A stretch of 64,000 nt of DNA from Paraburkholderia eburnea (GCF_002917095.1 NZ_PQGA01000003.1:490431-554430); one strand, 5' to 3'; counted from the first letter of the stretch, positions 31,501 to 41,525 are shown. Notes: generated from the letters alone by a model not told the origin. A program made the numbers and translations.

Positions 31501-32529
31501 TTACTGGCTGGCCAGTTGCGCCTGCGTATAGAAACCGTCCTTCACGACGATGTCCGCGTTGCTCTTCGTGAGCAGCGTCGGCTGCAGGAGCACCGTATCG
31601 ACCTTCTTCTTGCCGTTGTCGTACTGCGCGTTATAGGCGGGTTTCTGGCCCTTCGCGAGATCGACAGCCAGCTTTGCGGCCTCGCCCGCGATGAGCTTGA
31701 GCGGCTTGTAAACCGTCATGGTCTGCGTGCCGGCGATCACGCGCTTGACCGCCGCGAGATCGGCATCCTGGCCCGAGACGGGCACCTTGCCCGCAAGGTG
31801 CTGTGCGGCCAGCGCCTGGATCGCGCCGCCCGCCGTGCCGTCGTTCGAGGCCACGACCGCGTCGATCTTGTTGTTGTTCGCCGTGAGCGCGTCTTCCATG
31901 ATGCGCAGCGCCGTCGACGCGCTCCACTCCGGCACCCACTGCTGGCCGACCACCTTGATGTCGCCGCGATCGATCGCGGGCTTCAGAACCTTCAGTTGTC
32001 CTGCACGCAGCATCTTGGCGTTGTTGTCCGTGGGCGCGCCGCCCAGCAGGAAGTAATTGCCCTTGGGCTGCGCATTGAACACGCCTTGCGCCTGCAGCTC
32101 GCCCACCTTCTCGTTGTCGAAGGAGATATAGGCGTCGACATCGGCATCGAGAATAAGGCGGTCATACGAGACCACCTTGATGCCGGCCTTCTTCGCTTCG
32201 GCGACCACATTGCCCAGCGTTTTCGAATTGAACGGCACGATCACGATCACATCGACGCCGCGCGAAATAAGGTTTTCGATTTGCGAAATCTGGCGCTCCT
32301 CGCTGGCGTCGGCCGACTGCACCGAAACCTTCGCGCCCATTTTCTCGGCGGCGGCGACGAAGTAGTCGCGGTCGCGCGACCAGCGCTCGACGCGCAGATC
32401 GTCGATGCAGAAGCCGATTTCCGGATGGTCCTTGCTCGCGTGCGCGAGCGGCGCGGCCAGCGACAGGCTCGCGAGCACTGCGCCGCAGACGAGCGAACCC
32501 AGAACCGAACGACGTTTGGCGAACTTCAT
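31501..32529 (-). CDS. xylF: D-xylose-binding periplasmic protein XylF
   Basis: 342 aa. Signal peptide ([20 protein letters not shown]...AHA), then a periplasmic-binding-protein type I fold with xylose-family blocks ([85 protein letters not shown]). GGAGAC lies just upstream of the ATG at 32529. Delivers xylose to XylGH. Confidence 0.93.
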   Translation of the reverse strand: MKFAKRRSVLGSLVCGAVLASLSLAAPLAHASKDHPEIGFCIDDLRVERWSRDRDYFVAAAEKMGAKVSVQSADASEERQISQIENLISRGVDVIVIVPFNSKTLGNVVAEAKKAGIKVVSYDRLILDADVDAYISFDNEKVGELQAQGVFNAQPKGNYFLLGGAPTDNNAKMLRAGQLKVLKPAIDRGDIKVVGQQWVPEWSASTALRIMEDALTANNNKIDAVVASNDGTAGGAIQALAAQHLAGKVPVSGQDADLAAVKRVIAGTQTMTVYKPLKLIAGEAAKLAVDLAKGQKPAYNAQYDNGKKKVDTVLLQPTLLTKSNADIVVKDGFYTQAQLASQ

Positions 32530-32752
32530 GTCTCCACTCCTCGTGTTATCGCGTGCCGGCCGTGCGAAGCGCGGCGGCGGCACATCGTTGCGTTATCGAA
32601 TCGCGTTGCGTGTTTCAGTACGTGTTGCGATAAATCTGCGCGAAATCCAGGCGCGCCTGCGGGAGCGTGGCGGCACGGTGTCAGCGCGGTACGGCCAGGG
32701 ACTGCGATGCTGCGGTGCTGCGGTCTTGCAGTCCAGCAATTCAAGCTGCGGC

Positions 32753-34243
32753 TCAGGCGCTTGCTGCAAATACGGGTTCGAGCGCGCGATAAAGCGCACC
32801 GAAAGTCGGGCGCCTGGCATCGCGATACCAGGTGTGGCGCGCGGCATTGGGTTCGCGCACCGCCAGCACGGGCGGCTGCGGACACACGGTTTCGAGCGAG
32901 GCATCGGGCTCCACGGCCAGGTGCGCGAGACGCGCCGCGCCGAGCGCCGGCCCTACCTCGCCGCCCGCGCGCAGCGTGAGCGCCCGCCCGCTGATATCGG
33001 CGAGCATCTGGGTCCAGTAGGCGCTGCGCGAGCCGCCGCCGATCACCGTGATCGTCTCCGGCACGAGGCCCGCTGCGTGCAGCGCATCCATGCCGTCGAG
33101 CAAGGCGAAGCCCACCCCTTCCAGCGTCGCGTTGGCGAGATCCGCACGCGACGTTTGCGGCGTCATGCCGTAGAAAACGCCCTTGGCATTGACGTTGTTG
33201 TGCGGCGTGCGCTCGCCGCTGAGGTAGGGCAAAAACCAGGGACGGCGCGCGTCGAGATCGGCATTCGTATGGGACTGCGCATCGGCGAGCAGCGCGGCCA
33301 CGCTCTCGTGGCCCGTCAATTGCGCGGTGAAGTCGAGGCAACTGGCCGCGTTGAGCATCACCGACATGAGATGCCAGGTATGCGGCAGCGCATGACAGAA
33401 GCTATGCACGGCGGAATCGGGATTGGCCAGAAAGCCGTCCGATACCGCGAAATAGACGCCCGACGTGCCCAGCGAAAGCATCGCATCACCAGGCCGCACG
33501 ATGCCCACGCCAACCGCACCCGCGGCGTTGTCGCCGCCGCCCGCCACGACCGCGATCTCGCGCAGGCCGAATTCGCGCGCGATATCAGCGCTCAGTTTGC
33601 CGGTCACTTCGTTGCCCTCGAAGACCTCGGGCATCTGCGCGCGCGTGAGTCCGCAGGCGGACAGCAAGGCGTCGCTGTAGTCGCGCCTGGCCACGTCGAG
33701 CCATAGCGTGCCCGCCGCGTCCGAGGGATCGGTCGCGAACACGCCCGTAAGCAGCCAGCGAAGATAGTCCTTCGGCAGCAGCACGTGCGCGATGCGCGAG
33801 AAAATCTCAGGCTCGTGTTTCTTCACCCATAGCAGCTTGGGCGCGGTAAAGCCCGGCATCGCCAGATTGCCCGCCAGCGCGTGCAGTTCGGGCACGGCAC
33901 GCTCCAGTTCGATACATTCGGTATCCGAACGACCGTCGTTCCAGAGAATCGCGGGACGCAGCACCTCGCCCTGCGCGTCGAGCAGCGTCGCGCCGTGCAT
34001 CTGGCCGGTGAGACCGAGCGCTTGGATGCGATTCGTGTCGATGCCGTTGCGGCGCACCGTGTCGAGCAGGTCGTGCAGCGCGCGCTGCGTGGCGCGCCAC
34101 CAGTCCTGCGGCGCCTGTTCGGACCAGCGCGGCTGCGGACGACTCGCCGTGAGCGGCGCGCTCGCGCTGCCGAGCACATCGCCCGCGCGGTCGAGCAGCA
34201 CCGCCTTCACACCCGACGTGCCAAGGTCGATACCGATAAACAT
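32753..34243 (-). CDS. xylB: Xylulokinase XylB
   Basis: 496 aa FGGY-family kinase. N-terminal MFIGIDLGTSGVKAVLLDR is the phosphate 1 motif with the essential Asp; GLTGQMHGATLLD, AILWNDGRSDTEC, SLGTSGVYFAVSDG and TVIGGGSRSAYWTQMLADI are all typical. Phosphorylates D-xylulose made by XylA. CGGAGAC precedes the ATG at 34243; an in-frame upstream frame runs into xylA and is not used. 223 nt separate it from xylF. Confidence 0.94.
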   Translation of the reverse strand: MFIGIDLGTSGVKAVLLDRAGDVLGSASAPLTASRPQPRWSEQAPQDWWRATQRALHDLLDTVRRNGIDTNRIQALGLTGQMHGATLLDAQGEVLRPAILWNDGRSDTECIELERAVPELHALAGNLAMPGFTAPKLLWVKKHEPEIFSRIAHVLLPKDYLRWLLTGVFATDPSDAAGTLWLDVARRDYSDALLSACGLTRAQMPEVFEGNEVTGKLSADIAREFGLREIAVVAGGGDNAAGAVGVGIVRPGDAMLSLGTSGVYFAVSDGFLANPDSAVHSFCHALPHTWHLMSVMLNAASCLDFTAQLTGHESVAALLADAQSHTNADLDARRPWFLPYLSGERTPHNNVNAKGVFYGMTPQTSRADLANATLEGVGFALLDGMDALHAAGLVPETITVIGGGSRSAYWTQMLADISGRALTLRAGGEVGPALGAARLAHLAVEPDASLETVCPQPPVLAVREPNAARHTWYRDARRPTFGALYRALEPVFAASA

Positions 34244-34260
34244 GTCTCCGTCCTTTTTTC

Positions 34261-34290
34261 TTGCTGCTTTTTGCTGCTTTTTGCTGCTTC
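34261..34290. repeat. Three tandem copies of a 10-bp unit in the xylA-xylB spacer
   Basis: ttgctgcttt repeated three times (last base of the third copy differs), flanked by more T/C-rich sequence. On the coding strand it is an AGCAGCAAAA-type run directly before the xylB ribosome site, so copy number could tune xylB translation or mRNA processing. Confidence 0.75.
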
Positions 34291-34346
34291 TTTCTGCTCG
34301 CAGGCCGGCGCTCGAACATCGCGCCAGCCTGCCGTTACGGCCGCTT

Positions 34347-35669
34347 CTAGCGCTGACCGTAGATCGCCTGATTGATGACGTTTTCGAGGCGTTCCTGCTG
34401 GCCGCTCGCATGCTGCGGGTTGAAGCCGCGCGCGGCGGCGTCCGTTGCGAGCGACGACAGCGAATAGCCGCCAGAAAGGATCTTTCGGCCGAACTCCGTA
34501 TCCCAACCGGCGTAGCGCTGGCGTTTGAACTGTTCGAGCCGGTCGTTTTCGACCAGCACGGCAGCGCGTTCCAGCGCGATGGCCAGCACGTCGATCGCAC
34601 CCACATGGCCGTAGAACAGGTCCTCCGGATCGCTGCTCTGGCGGCGCACCTTGGAGTCGAAATTCATGCCACCCGTGGTAAAGCCGCCGTGACGCAGGAT
34701 CTCGTAGAACGCCAGCGTGAGTTCTTCGACACTGTTCGGGAACTGGTCGGTATCCCAGCCGTTCTGCGGATCACCACGGTTCGCATCGACGCTGCCGAAC
34801 ACATTGAGCGCGTACGCCATGGCGATTTCATGATGGAACGAATGCCCGGCCAGCGTCGCGTGATTGGCCTCGATATTCACGCGAATTTCGTTCTGCAGTC
34901 CGTATTGCGTGAGGAACCCATGCACCGTGGCAACGTCGTAGTCGTACTGATGCTTGGTCGGCTCCTGCGGCTTCGGCTCGATCAGCAGTGCGCCCTTGAA
35001 GCCGATGCGCTGCTTGTGCTCCACCACCATCGAAAGAAAGCGCGCGAACTGTTCGCGCTCGTGCACGAGGTCGGTATTGAGCAGCGTGTCGTAGCCTTCG
35101 CGGCCGCCCCACAGCACGTAGTTTTCGCCGCCTAGCTTGTGAGTCGCTTCGAGCGCGCTGCACACCTGGGTCGCCGCATAGGCGAATACTTCCGGATTCG
35201 GACTGGTGGCCGCGCCGGCCGCGTAGCGCGGATGCGAGAACAGATTGGCGGTGCCCCACAGCAGCTTCATGCCGCTCGCCTGCTGCTTCTCGCCCAGGTA
35301 TCCCACCATGCGCGCGAAGTTTTCCTTGTAGTCCTTAAGATCGCTGCCTTCGGGCGCAACGTCGGTGTCGTGGAAGGTGTAGTACGGCACGCCGAGTTTG
35401 GTGAAGAATTCGAAGGCTGCATCGGCTTTCTGATGGGCGCGCTCCATGGCGTCGCCGGGCTGCTGCCACGGACGATGGAACGTGCCCTGGCCGAAAATAT
35501 CCACGCCCGGCCACACGAACGAATGCCAGTAGCACACGGCAATGCGCAAATGCTCTTCAAGCGTCTTGCCCAGCACTTTCTTCGTGCGGTCGTAGTGGTG
35601 ATACGCAAGCGGATTGTCCGATTGCGGGCCTTCATAGCGAATCGCGGGAATGGCTTCGAAATACGACAT
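34347..35669 (-). CDS. xylA: Xylose isomerase XylA
   Basis: 440 aa, class II length. Metal- and substrate-binding blocks are seen: [15 protein letters not shown] (catalytic His), [66 protein letters not shown] and [19 protein letters not shown]. Converts D-xylose to D-xylulose. GGAGAC lies upstream of the ATG at 35669. First gene of the minus-strand operon, divergent from xylR. Confidence 0.96.
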   Translation of the reverse strand: MSYFEAIPAIRYEGPQSDNPLAYHHYDRTKKVLGKTLEEHLRIAVCYWHSFVWPGVDIFGQGTFHRPWQQPGDAMERAHQKADAAFEFFTKLGVPYYTFHDTDVAPEGSDLKDYKENFARMVGYLGEKQQASGMKLLWGTANLFSHPRYAAGAATSPNPEVFAYAATQVCSALEATHKLGGENYVLWGGREGYDTLLNTDLVHEREQFARFLSMVVEHKQRIGFKGALLIEPKPQEPTKHQYDYDVATVHGFLTQYGLQNEIRVNIEANHATLAGHSFHHEIAMAYALNVFGSVDANRGDPQNGWDTDQFPNSVEELTLAFYEILRHGGFTTGGMNFDSKVRRQSSDPEDLFYGHVGAIDVLAIALERAAVLVENDRLEQFKRQRYAGWDTEFGRKILSGGYSLSSLATDAAARGFNPQHASGQQERLENVINQAIYGQR

Positions 35670-35930
35670 GGCGTCTCCATTTAATGTTGCGGCGCAACGG
35701 CACGCATCCGGCAAGGTGATGCCATACTGCCCGTCTCGCCGGGCGAGCGGCAATTGCGAAATTGCGTGATGCGGGTAATGTTTCCTGCCAGTCGGCTGCT
35801 TTGCTCGCGCGCGCGCCGTGGACCCGGCCTAAAATAACCGGACGCTTAAAAAGGAGCCGCCGCGCCGTATCGACGTGCGAGCGCGGCGTTCGCAACGGAG
35901 ACAACTGCGGAAACATTCGCGCGCCACGCC
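35670..35930. promoter_or_regulatory. xylA-xylR divergent control region
   Basis: 261 nt between divergent xylA and xylR, so promoters for both must lie here. Visible: a short inverted repeat gttgc-ggc-gcaac (35686-35698) and a tandem AATTGCG at 35752-35758 and 35760-35766 (8-bp spacing), a plausible XylR half-site pair. No unambiguous -35/-10 set was found. Confidence 0.45.
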
Positions 35931-37163
35931 ATGAACCGTGCCCCTGCCTTGCCCATTGCCTCGCCGCCCCGCCCCGCGCATCGCATCGCGCTGCTGTTCA
36001 ACGCGAACAAGGTCTACGACCGCGAAATCATCGCGGGCATCGGCCACTATTTGCACTCGACGCGCGTGGCGTGGGATCTGTTTCTCGAAGAGGATTTCCG
36101 TTGCCGGCTCGACGGCATCGAGCGTTTCGATGGCGATGGCATCATCGCCGACTTCGACGATCCCGCCGTCGCCGCTGCGCTGCAAAATATTCCGCTGCCC
36201 GTGGTGGCCGTCGGCTCGTCGTTCGAGGATGCCGCGCAGTACCCCGCCGGGCTGCCCTATATCGCGACCGACAATCGCAAGCTGGTCTCGCTCGCGTGGA
36301 CGCATCTGATCGGCGCGGGTCTGCCGCATCTCGCGATGTACAGCCTGCCCGTCGCGCAGGAAAACCGCTGGGCGCAGGAGCGCGAGCTCGCGTTCGAGGC
36401 GCTCGCGCGCGAGGAAGGCATGGAGGCGCCGGTATTTCGCGGTCTGGCCACCAGCGCGCCGTCGTGGAATCAGGCCAGCGAGCAACTGCACGAATGGCTG
36501 CAGGCGCTGCCCAAACCCGTCGGCGTGATCGCCGTGACCGACGCGCGCGCGCGTCATCTGCTGCAAGCCTGCCTGATGCATGGCATCGCGGTGCCCGAGC
36601 AGGTGGCGATCATCGGCATCGACAACGACCCGCTCACGCGCACCCTCACGCGCATTCCGATTTCGTCCGTGATCCAGGGCACCGAGGAAATGGGCAAGAC
36701 GGCCGCGCACCTGTTGCATCAGATGCTGCGCGGCGCACGTTTTCCGGGGCAGCGCATTCTGGTGCCGCCCGTCGGCATCAACGTACTGGCGTCGACCAAA
36801 CACGAACCGATGTCGAGCCCGCACGTCATGCGCGCGCGGCACTTCATCCGCCAGTACGCGTGTCAGGGCATCAAGACCGGGCAGGTCGCCGATTATGTGG
36901 GCGTATCGCGTTCGTCGCTCGAAGAATACTTTCGGCGCGAGTTGCAGTGCACCGTCCACCAGGAAATCCTGCGGCACAAGCTCGATGCGGCGAAGGCCAT
37001 GCTCGCGAGCCGCGACGCGTCGAGCGCCGAAGTGGCGATCCGCTGCGGCTTCACGTCGCTGCAGTATATGTATGCGGTGTTCCGGCGCGAACTGGGCTGC
37101 ACGCCGCGCGAGTATCAGGACAGCGTGGCGCCGCCCTCGCCTTCCCGTATTTCGCCGCCCTGA
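35931..37163 (+). CDS. xylR: Xylose operon regulator XylR (AraC family)
   Basis: 410 aa. N-terminal two-thirds is a LacI/PBP-like sugar sensor (HRIALLFNANKVYDREIIAGI ... VAIIGIDNDPLTRTLTRIPIS), and the C-terminal 110 residues form the AraC double helix-turn-helix (ACQGIKTGQVADYVGVSRSS ... AEVAIRCGFTSLQYMYAVFR). This fusion is specific to XylR-type activators. The sensor presumably binds xylose and activates xylABFGH. Divergent from xylA; 33 nt before the aldose epimerase gene. Confidence 0.93.
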   Translation: MNRAPALPIASPPRPAHRIALLFNANKVYDREIIAGIGHYLHSTRVAWDLFLEEDFRCRLDGIERFDGDGIIADFDDPAVAAALQNIPLPVVAVGSSFEDAAQYPAGLPYIATDNRKLVSLAWTHLIGAGLPHLAMYSLPVAQENRWAQERELAFEALAREEGMEAPVFRGLATSAPSWNQASEQLHEWLQALPKPVGVIAVTDARARHLLQACLMHGIAVPEQVAIIGIDNDPLTRTLTRIPISSVIQGTEEMGKTAAHLLHQMLRGARFPGQRILVPPVGINVLASTKHEPMSSPHVMRARHFIRQYACQGIKTGQVADYVGVSRSSLEEYFRRELQCTVHQEILRHKLDAAKAMLASRDASSAEVAIRCGFTSLQYMYAVFRRELGCTPREYQDSVAPPSPSRISPP

Positions 37164-37196
37164 CGCTCGCCCATCGACTTTTATGACTCCAGCCAC

Positions 37197-38291
37197 ATGA
37201 ACAAGCCACTGCACATCAGCCCGATCAGCGTCGAACCGTGGGGCACGCTGCCCGGCGGCGATGCCTGCCGGCTCTACACGCTGCGCAACGCGCAGGACAT
37301 GAAGCTGACGATCAGCGACCTCGGCGCGACGCTCGTGTCCTGGCACACGCCGGATCGCGCGGGACGGCTCGCCGATATCCTGCTCGGCCACGACACGCCC
37401 GCCGCTTACCAAAGCGCGACGACCTACATGGGCGGCCTGATCGGGCGCTGGGCCAACCGTATCGCCGGCGCGCGCTTCACGCTGGACGGCATCGATCATG
37501 CGCTCGATCGCAACGAAAACGGCAATCTGCTGCATGGCGGCGCGAACGGCTTTCACCGCGCGCTCTGGCAGGTCGAGGAAGATCGCGGCGCGCTGCTGCT
37601 GCGCCTCGACTCGCCCGAGGGCGATGGCGGTTTTCCGGGCAATGTGAGCGTGCAGGTGCGCTACGCGCTCGACGATGACGGCACGCTCACGATCGCCTAC
37701 GAAGGCATCACCGATGCACCCACCGCGCTCAACCTCACGAGCCACGGCTATTTCAACCTGAGCGGCGAGCCTGGCGCGGACGTGCGCGGCCACATCCTGA
37801 CGATCGACGCGGACGCTTTTCTGGAAGTCGATGAACGGATGATCCCGATCGGCATGGCGGAGGTCTCGGGCAGCGCATTCGACTTCCGGCACGGCGCGCC
37901 GCTGGGCGCGCGGCTCGACTGGCCGCATGTGCAGCTTGCGCGCGCGCGCGGCTTCGACCATTGCTATGTGCTGCGCGGCGGCGAACAGGCGGAACAGGCG
38001 GGACGGCCGCTCACACTGCGTCAGGTGGCGAGCGTCTACGAGCCAGGCAGCGGCCGCGAGCTCGTCGTCTCGACCGATCAGCGCGGCCTGCAGTGCTATA
38101 CGGGGAATTATCTGGAGGGCCAGCCGGGACGCCACGGCGCGCCGTGCGTGAAGCACGCGGGCCTGTGCCTCGAAGCGGGCGGCTTCCCGAACCAGATCAA
38201 TATGGCGGCGCCCGATTGCGACGGCGCCGTGTTGCGGCCTGGCGGCACTTACCGCCAGGTCACGCAGTACAAGGTCAGCGTGCGCGCCTGA
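37197..38291 (+). CDS. galM: Aldose 1-epimerase (mutarotase)
   Basis: 364 aa. Family motifs include YMGGLIGRWANRIAGARF, LLHGGANGFHRALWQV, ALNLTSHGYFNLSG (the catalytic His), DHCYVL and GLCLEAGGFPNQIN (catalytic Glu region). It interconverts alpha and beta anomers. Lying directly after xylR, it probably serves xylose mutarotation for XylA rather than galactose metabolism; the symbol galM denotes the family only. Confidence 0.88.
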   Translation: MNKPLHISPISVEPWGTLPGGDACRLYTLRNAQDMKLTISDLGATLVSWHTPDRAGRLADILLGHDTPAAYQSATTYMGGLIGRWANRIAGARFTLDGIDHALDRNENGNLLHGGANGFHRALWQVEEDRGALLLRLDSPEGDGGFPGNVSVQVRYALDDDGTLTIAYEGITDAPTALNLTSHGYFNLSGEPGADVRGHILTIDADAFLEVDERMIPIGMAEVSGSAFDFRHGAPLGARLDWPHVQLARARGFDHCYVLRGGEQAEQAGRPLTLRQVASVYEPGSGRELVVSTDQRGLQCYTGNYLEGQPGRHGAPCVKHAGLCLEAGGFPNQINMAAPDCDGAVLRPGGTYRQVTQYKVSVRA

Positions 38292-38310
38292 TTCTGCGTA
38301 GTAGACGCGC

Positions 38311-39171
38311 TCAGGAAACCTTGTCGTACTGGTAGACGCCGCGACCGGTCTTGCGGCCCAGTTGCCCCGCCGACACCATCTCTCGCAGCAGCGGGCAGGC
38401 GCGATATTTCGAATCGCCGAAGTCCTTCAGGAACACGTCCATCACGGACAGGCACACGTCGAGGCCGATCAGATCCGCGAGCGCGAGCGGCCCGATCGGA
38501 TGATTGGCGCCGAGCTTCATGCCGGCATCGATTTCCCCGGCGCTCGCCACGCCTTCGGCCAGCACGAAAAAGGCTTCGTTGATCATCGGCACGAGAATGC
38601 GGTTGACGACGAAGCCGGGCGCGTTCTTCACGCCGATCGGCGTCTTGTCTAGCCGCTGCGCGAGTTCGCGCACGGCGTCGGCGACCTCGGCGCGCGTCTG
38701 CAGGCCGCGAATCACCTCGACGAGCGGCATCATCGGCACCGGGTTGAAGAAGTGCATGCCGATGAAGCGCGACGGCTCGGCCAGCGTCGTGGCCAGCGCC
38801 GTGATCGAAATCGACGAGGTGTTCGACGCGATGATCGCATCCGGGCGCGCGGCGGCCTCGATCTGCTTGAGGATGCGCGTCTTGAGTTCGGCGTTTTCCG
38901 TGGCTGCCTCGATCACGAGGTCGGCGCTGGCGAGGCGCGCGTAGTCCGTCGAGGTCTCGATGCGCGCGAGCGCCGCGTCGCGCACCGCGGCGTCGAGCTT
39001 GCCCTTCGATACAAGGCGTTCGAGGCTGTGCTTGAGCGTCGCGACGCCCCGCTCCAGCGCGGCGTCCGTCACGTCGATCATCACCGCCTTCAGCCCCGCC
39101 ACGGCCACCGCCTGCGCGATGCCGTTGCCCATGGTGCCTGCGCCTACGATCCCTACCGTTTCGATTGCCAT
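38311..39171 (-). CDS. 3-hydroxybutyryl-CoA dehydrogenase
   Basis: 286 aa. Rossmann motif VGIVGAGTMGNGIAQ at the N terminus, then ASNTSSISITALATTLAEPS, the catalytic His in GMHFFNPVPMMPLVEVI and the C-terminal domain NRILVPMINEAFFVLAEGVA. Length and motifs match PaaH/Hbd-type single-domain enzymes acting on short-chain 3-hydroxyacyl-CoA with NAD(P). AGGAG precedes the ATG. No beta-oxidation partners adjoin. Confidence 0.92.
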   Translation of the reverse strand: MAIETVGIVGAGTMGNGIAQAVAVAGLKAVMIDVTDAALERGVATLKHSLERLVSKGKLDAAVRDAALARIETSTDYARLASADLVIEAATENAELKTRILKQIEAAARPDAIIASNTSSISITALATTLAEPSRFIGMHFFNPVPMMPLVEVIRGLQTRAEVADAVRELAQRLDKTPIGVKNAPGFVVNRILVPMINEAFFVLAEGVASAGEIDAGMKLGANHPIGPLALADLIGLDVCLSVMDVFLKDFGDSKYRACPLLREMVSAGQLGRKTGRGVYQYDKVS

Positions 39172-39338
39172 GTCTTGCTCCTCACTCCTTTATCTGCGAC
39201 GCCGGTACATCGTCTATGAAAAACCGGTGATGCCTTGCGCGTGGTGCACTGCATCATAAGCAGAGAGTGTAACGGGTTGCGCGGCAGGAGGAGTGTCGGC
39301 ACGGCGGGTGCGACGGGATGCCCCCCCGCCGTCGCGGC

Positions 39339-39911
39339 CTAGAAGTTGTACTGCAGGTAGACCTGGCTGAAGTTGAGGCCGGGATTGGGCGTCTTGATAT
39401 CGGCGTTGGAGATGTGCTGAAAGCGAAAGCCCACCTGATAGTTCTGGTGCTCGCCGAACTGCGCGCCGACACCCACCATGTCGGCAAACTGGAACGCGGA
39501 GGACAGCGTGCGGTCAGGCGTGAGTTCGACGTGCGAGAGCAGACGTATGCCCACGCCAGCCTCGAAAAATGGCCGTATCCAGCCCGAGTCCTTGATGAAA
39601 CGGAATACCGGCGTCACGCCGAATTCCCAGATATTCGGCTGCGACGCGGCCAATTCGTCCAGCTTCCAGTAGGCGGCGTGGAACTCACCCACCACCGTGA
39701 AATGGAAGCCGCCGATATGCCACCACTGCAAACCCGGATCCCAGACCAGACCGAAATCGAGCTTCTTCACGTCATGATCCGCAACACCGGCGCCAAGCTG
39801 GACGCCGAACTGATCGGCGTGCGCCGCCGCGGCTCCGAAGGCGAGCGCCGCCGCGCACGCACAACGCGTCAACCGGGCCTGCCAGGCCCTTTGTCTTTCT
39901 GTCATGAACAT
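39339..39911 (-). CDS. pagL: Lipid A 3-O-deacylase PagL
   Basis: 190 aa (ATG 39911; 39905 is an alternative start two codons in). Signal peptide ends ...GAAAAHA before DQFGVQLGAG. The eight-strand outer-membrane barrel pattern and the catalytic FQHISNADIKTPNPG block (His-x-Ser plus downstream acidic/Asn residues) near the C terminus identify PagL. The protein ends in aromatic Phe (YLQYNF), as outer-membrane barrels do. It removes the 3-linked acyl chain from lipid A and so weakens innate immune recognition. Monocistronic. Confidence 0.88.
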   Translation of the reverse strand: MFMTERQRAWQARLTRCACAAALAFGAAAAHADQFGVQLGAGVADHDVKKLDFGLVWDPGLQWWHIGGFHFTVVGEFHAAYWKLDELAASQPNIWEFGVTPVFRFIKDSGWIRPFFEAGVGIRLLSHVELTPDRTLSSAFQFADMVGVGAQFGEHQNYQVGFRFQHISNADIKTPNPGLNFSQVYLQYNF

Positions 39912-40357
39912 CCCCGAAAAGGAACGACACTTCACGACGCGGCCGTTGCACGGCCAGCTCTCCCTTACCATTCGAAACGATTTCTACGGGCGCATCGACC
40001 GAGCCGTTGATAGCCGTTTGCAATCAAAAACGCGATGTGTCGCCAAGTTTAAACGCGATTTAACAACTGCGTTTGTTCGCCCACCCACGCCCGCCCCCGC
40101 CCGCCCATCAAGGCCAAAGCTGACTTAATGCTTTCAATGGAATCCATGCGAGCCGAAAAGGAAATCACTCGCGGATAATCGCCGGATTTAATTCCAATCA
40201 ATGGCGGGGATTATCGATATCCCGGGCGCGAGAATCTCGCGCAGCGAAAGCGCGATTAAACGACACAGGCAAATGTGAGGACGATTGTTCGGAGACGAGA
40301 CATCGTTGCGCGCACATGGATGTGCGCGCAACGATCAAACGGGAGGAGAAAACGGAT
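39912..40357. other. Intergenic region pagL / DMT transporter
   Basis: 446 nt, no supported gene. Lower GC than its flanks between about 39970 and 40260, with T/A-rich stretches. Holds the perfect 34-nt palindrome described separately. Confidence 0.4.
40302..40335. repeat. Perfect 16-bp inverted repeat with 2-nt centre
   Basis: Arms 40302-40317 and 40320-40335 (starting atcgttgcgcgcacat) are exact complements around gg. It sits 22 nt beyond the stop of the minus-strand transporter gene at 40358. There is no T tract, so it may be a terminator acting through structure, a protein-binding palindrome, or both. Confidence 0.85.
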
Positions 40358-41296
40358 TTACTGCTTGGCGCTGGCGCGATCCGCACGCGGACCGAAACCG
40401 GGCAGACGCTTGATGAAGCCGGTCGCGAGCGCCGTCCCCACGAGAATCGTGCAGCAGGCTTCGACCATGCCGATCGACACGTGCTCGCCCAGGAAAAGCG
40501 CGCCCCAGAGAATGCCGAACACGGGAATCACGAAGGTCACGGTGATCGTGCGAGCCGGACCGATCGCCGCGATCAGGCGGAAGAACATCAGATACGCGAC
40601 GCCCGTGCAGAAGATGCCCAGCGCGAGCGCCGCGGCCCAGGCGTGCAGCGACACGGCGGCATGCGGCCACGTGGCGATCGCGAAAGGCGCCAGCACGACG
40701 GTTGCTGCGGTCATGGTGCCGGCCGCGACGGTGAGCGGATCGACGCCGGTCAGATGGCGCTTGGTGTAGCTCGCCGCGACACCGTACAGCGCAGCGGCGA
40801 CAAGTGCGGAAAGCGCCGCCAGCAAGGTGGCCGACGTGCTCGCGCCGTCACCGGCGCGCGTGGCGATCTGATCCCAGACCAGCGCCAGCACGCCGAGAAA
40901 ACCGATCACCAGACCGACCACGCGCGGGCCGCTCAGCCGGTCCTTGAGCCACACATAGGCGACCACGGCGCCGAACAACGGCGTCGTCGCGTTGATCACC
41001 GAAGTCACGCCCGCAGAAAGCGTGAGTTCCGCCCACGCAAAGAGACAGAACGGAGCGGCCGAGTTGAGGATGCCCACCACGAGCAGCGGCCAGGCGCGCG
41101 CGCGCAACGTGGCCAGCGCCTCGCGTGGCGAGCGGCGCGAAAACAGCACGAGCAGCAGGAACAGCGAGCCGATACCGACACGCAGCGCCATCAGCGGCGC
41201 CACGCCCAGATCGACCACGCCGAGGCGGATAAAGAGAAAGGAGCCACCCCATAGGGAGGCAAGAAAAATAAGCTGAGCGAGTTGGATCGGATTCAT
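40358..41296 (-). CDS. DMT-superfamily (EamA) transporter, second copy in window
   Basis: 312 aa, ten hydrophobic segments in two EamA halves (IFLASLWGGSFLFIRLGVVD opens the first; LLAALSALVAAALYGVAASY the second). The ATG at 41296 is the first in frame and the N terminus enters the membrane directly. Distinct in sequence from the copy at 9.2-10.2 kb. Substrate unknown. A Fur-like site lies about 210 nt upstream. Confidence 0.85.
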   Translation of the reverse strand: MNPIQLAQLIFLASLWGGSFLFIRLGVVDLGVAPLMALRVGIGSLFLLLVLFSRRSPREALATLRARAWPLLVVGILNSAAPFCLFAWAELTLSAGVTSVINATTPLFGAVVAYVWLKDRLSGPRVVGLVIGFLGVLALVWDQIATRAGDGASTSATLLAALSALVAAALYGVAASYTKRHLTGVDPLTVAAGTMTAATVVLAPFAIATWPHAAVSLHAWAAALALGIFCTGVAYLMFFRLIAAIGPARTITVTFVIPVFGILWGALFLGEHVSIGMVEACCTILVGTALATGFIKRLPGFGPRADRASAKQ

Positions 41297-41506
41297 GGGG
41301 AGTGGCGCTGACGAGCGCTCTGTTATGCCTGGTTAGCCTTGTTGTGCCTGATTTTCTTGCCTGGCTGAGGCATCCGGGCATGCCCGCACCTGCCGCGAAG
41401 GCGGAATGCGCAAGACCCGCATATTGACGCCATAGCGGCGACATACGGAACGTGACAGAAACACCGGCGGAATTGCGCTAATCGTAAGGGGCGCGGCGCG
41501 TCTCTC

Positions 41507-41525
41507 ATAACGAATGATTCTCATC
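41507..41525. promoter_or_regulatory. Fur-box-like sequence
   Basis: The segment aatgattctcatc within 41507-41525 matches the core of the Fur consensus (AATGATAATCATT) at 10 of 13 positions. It lies between the DMT transporter and the integrative element. No iron gene is adjacent on the right because the element intervenes. Confidence 0.3.
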
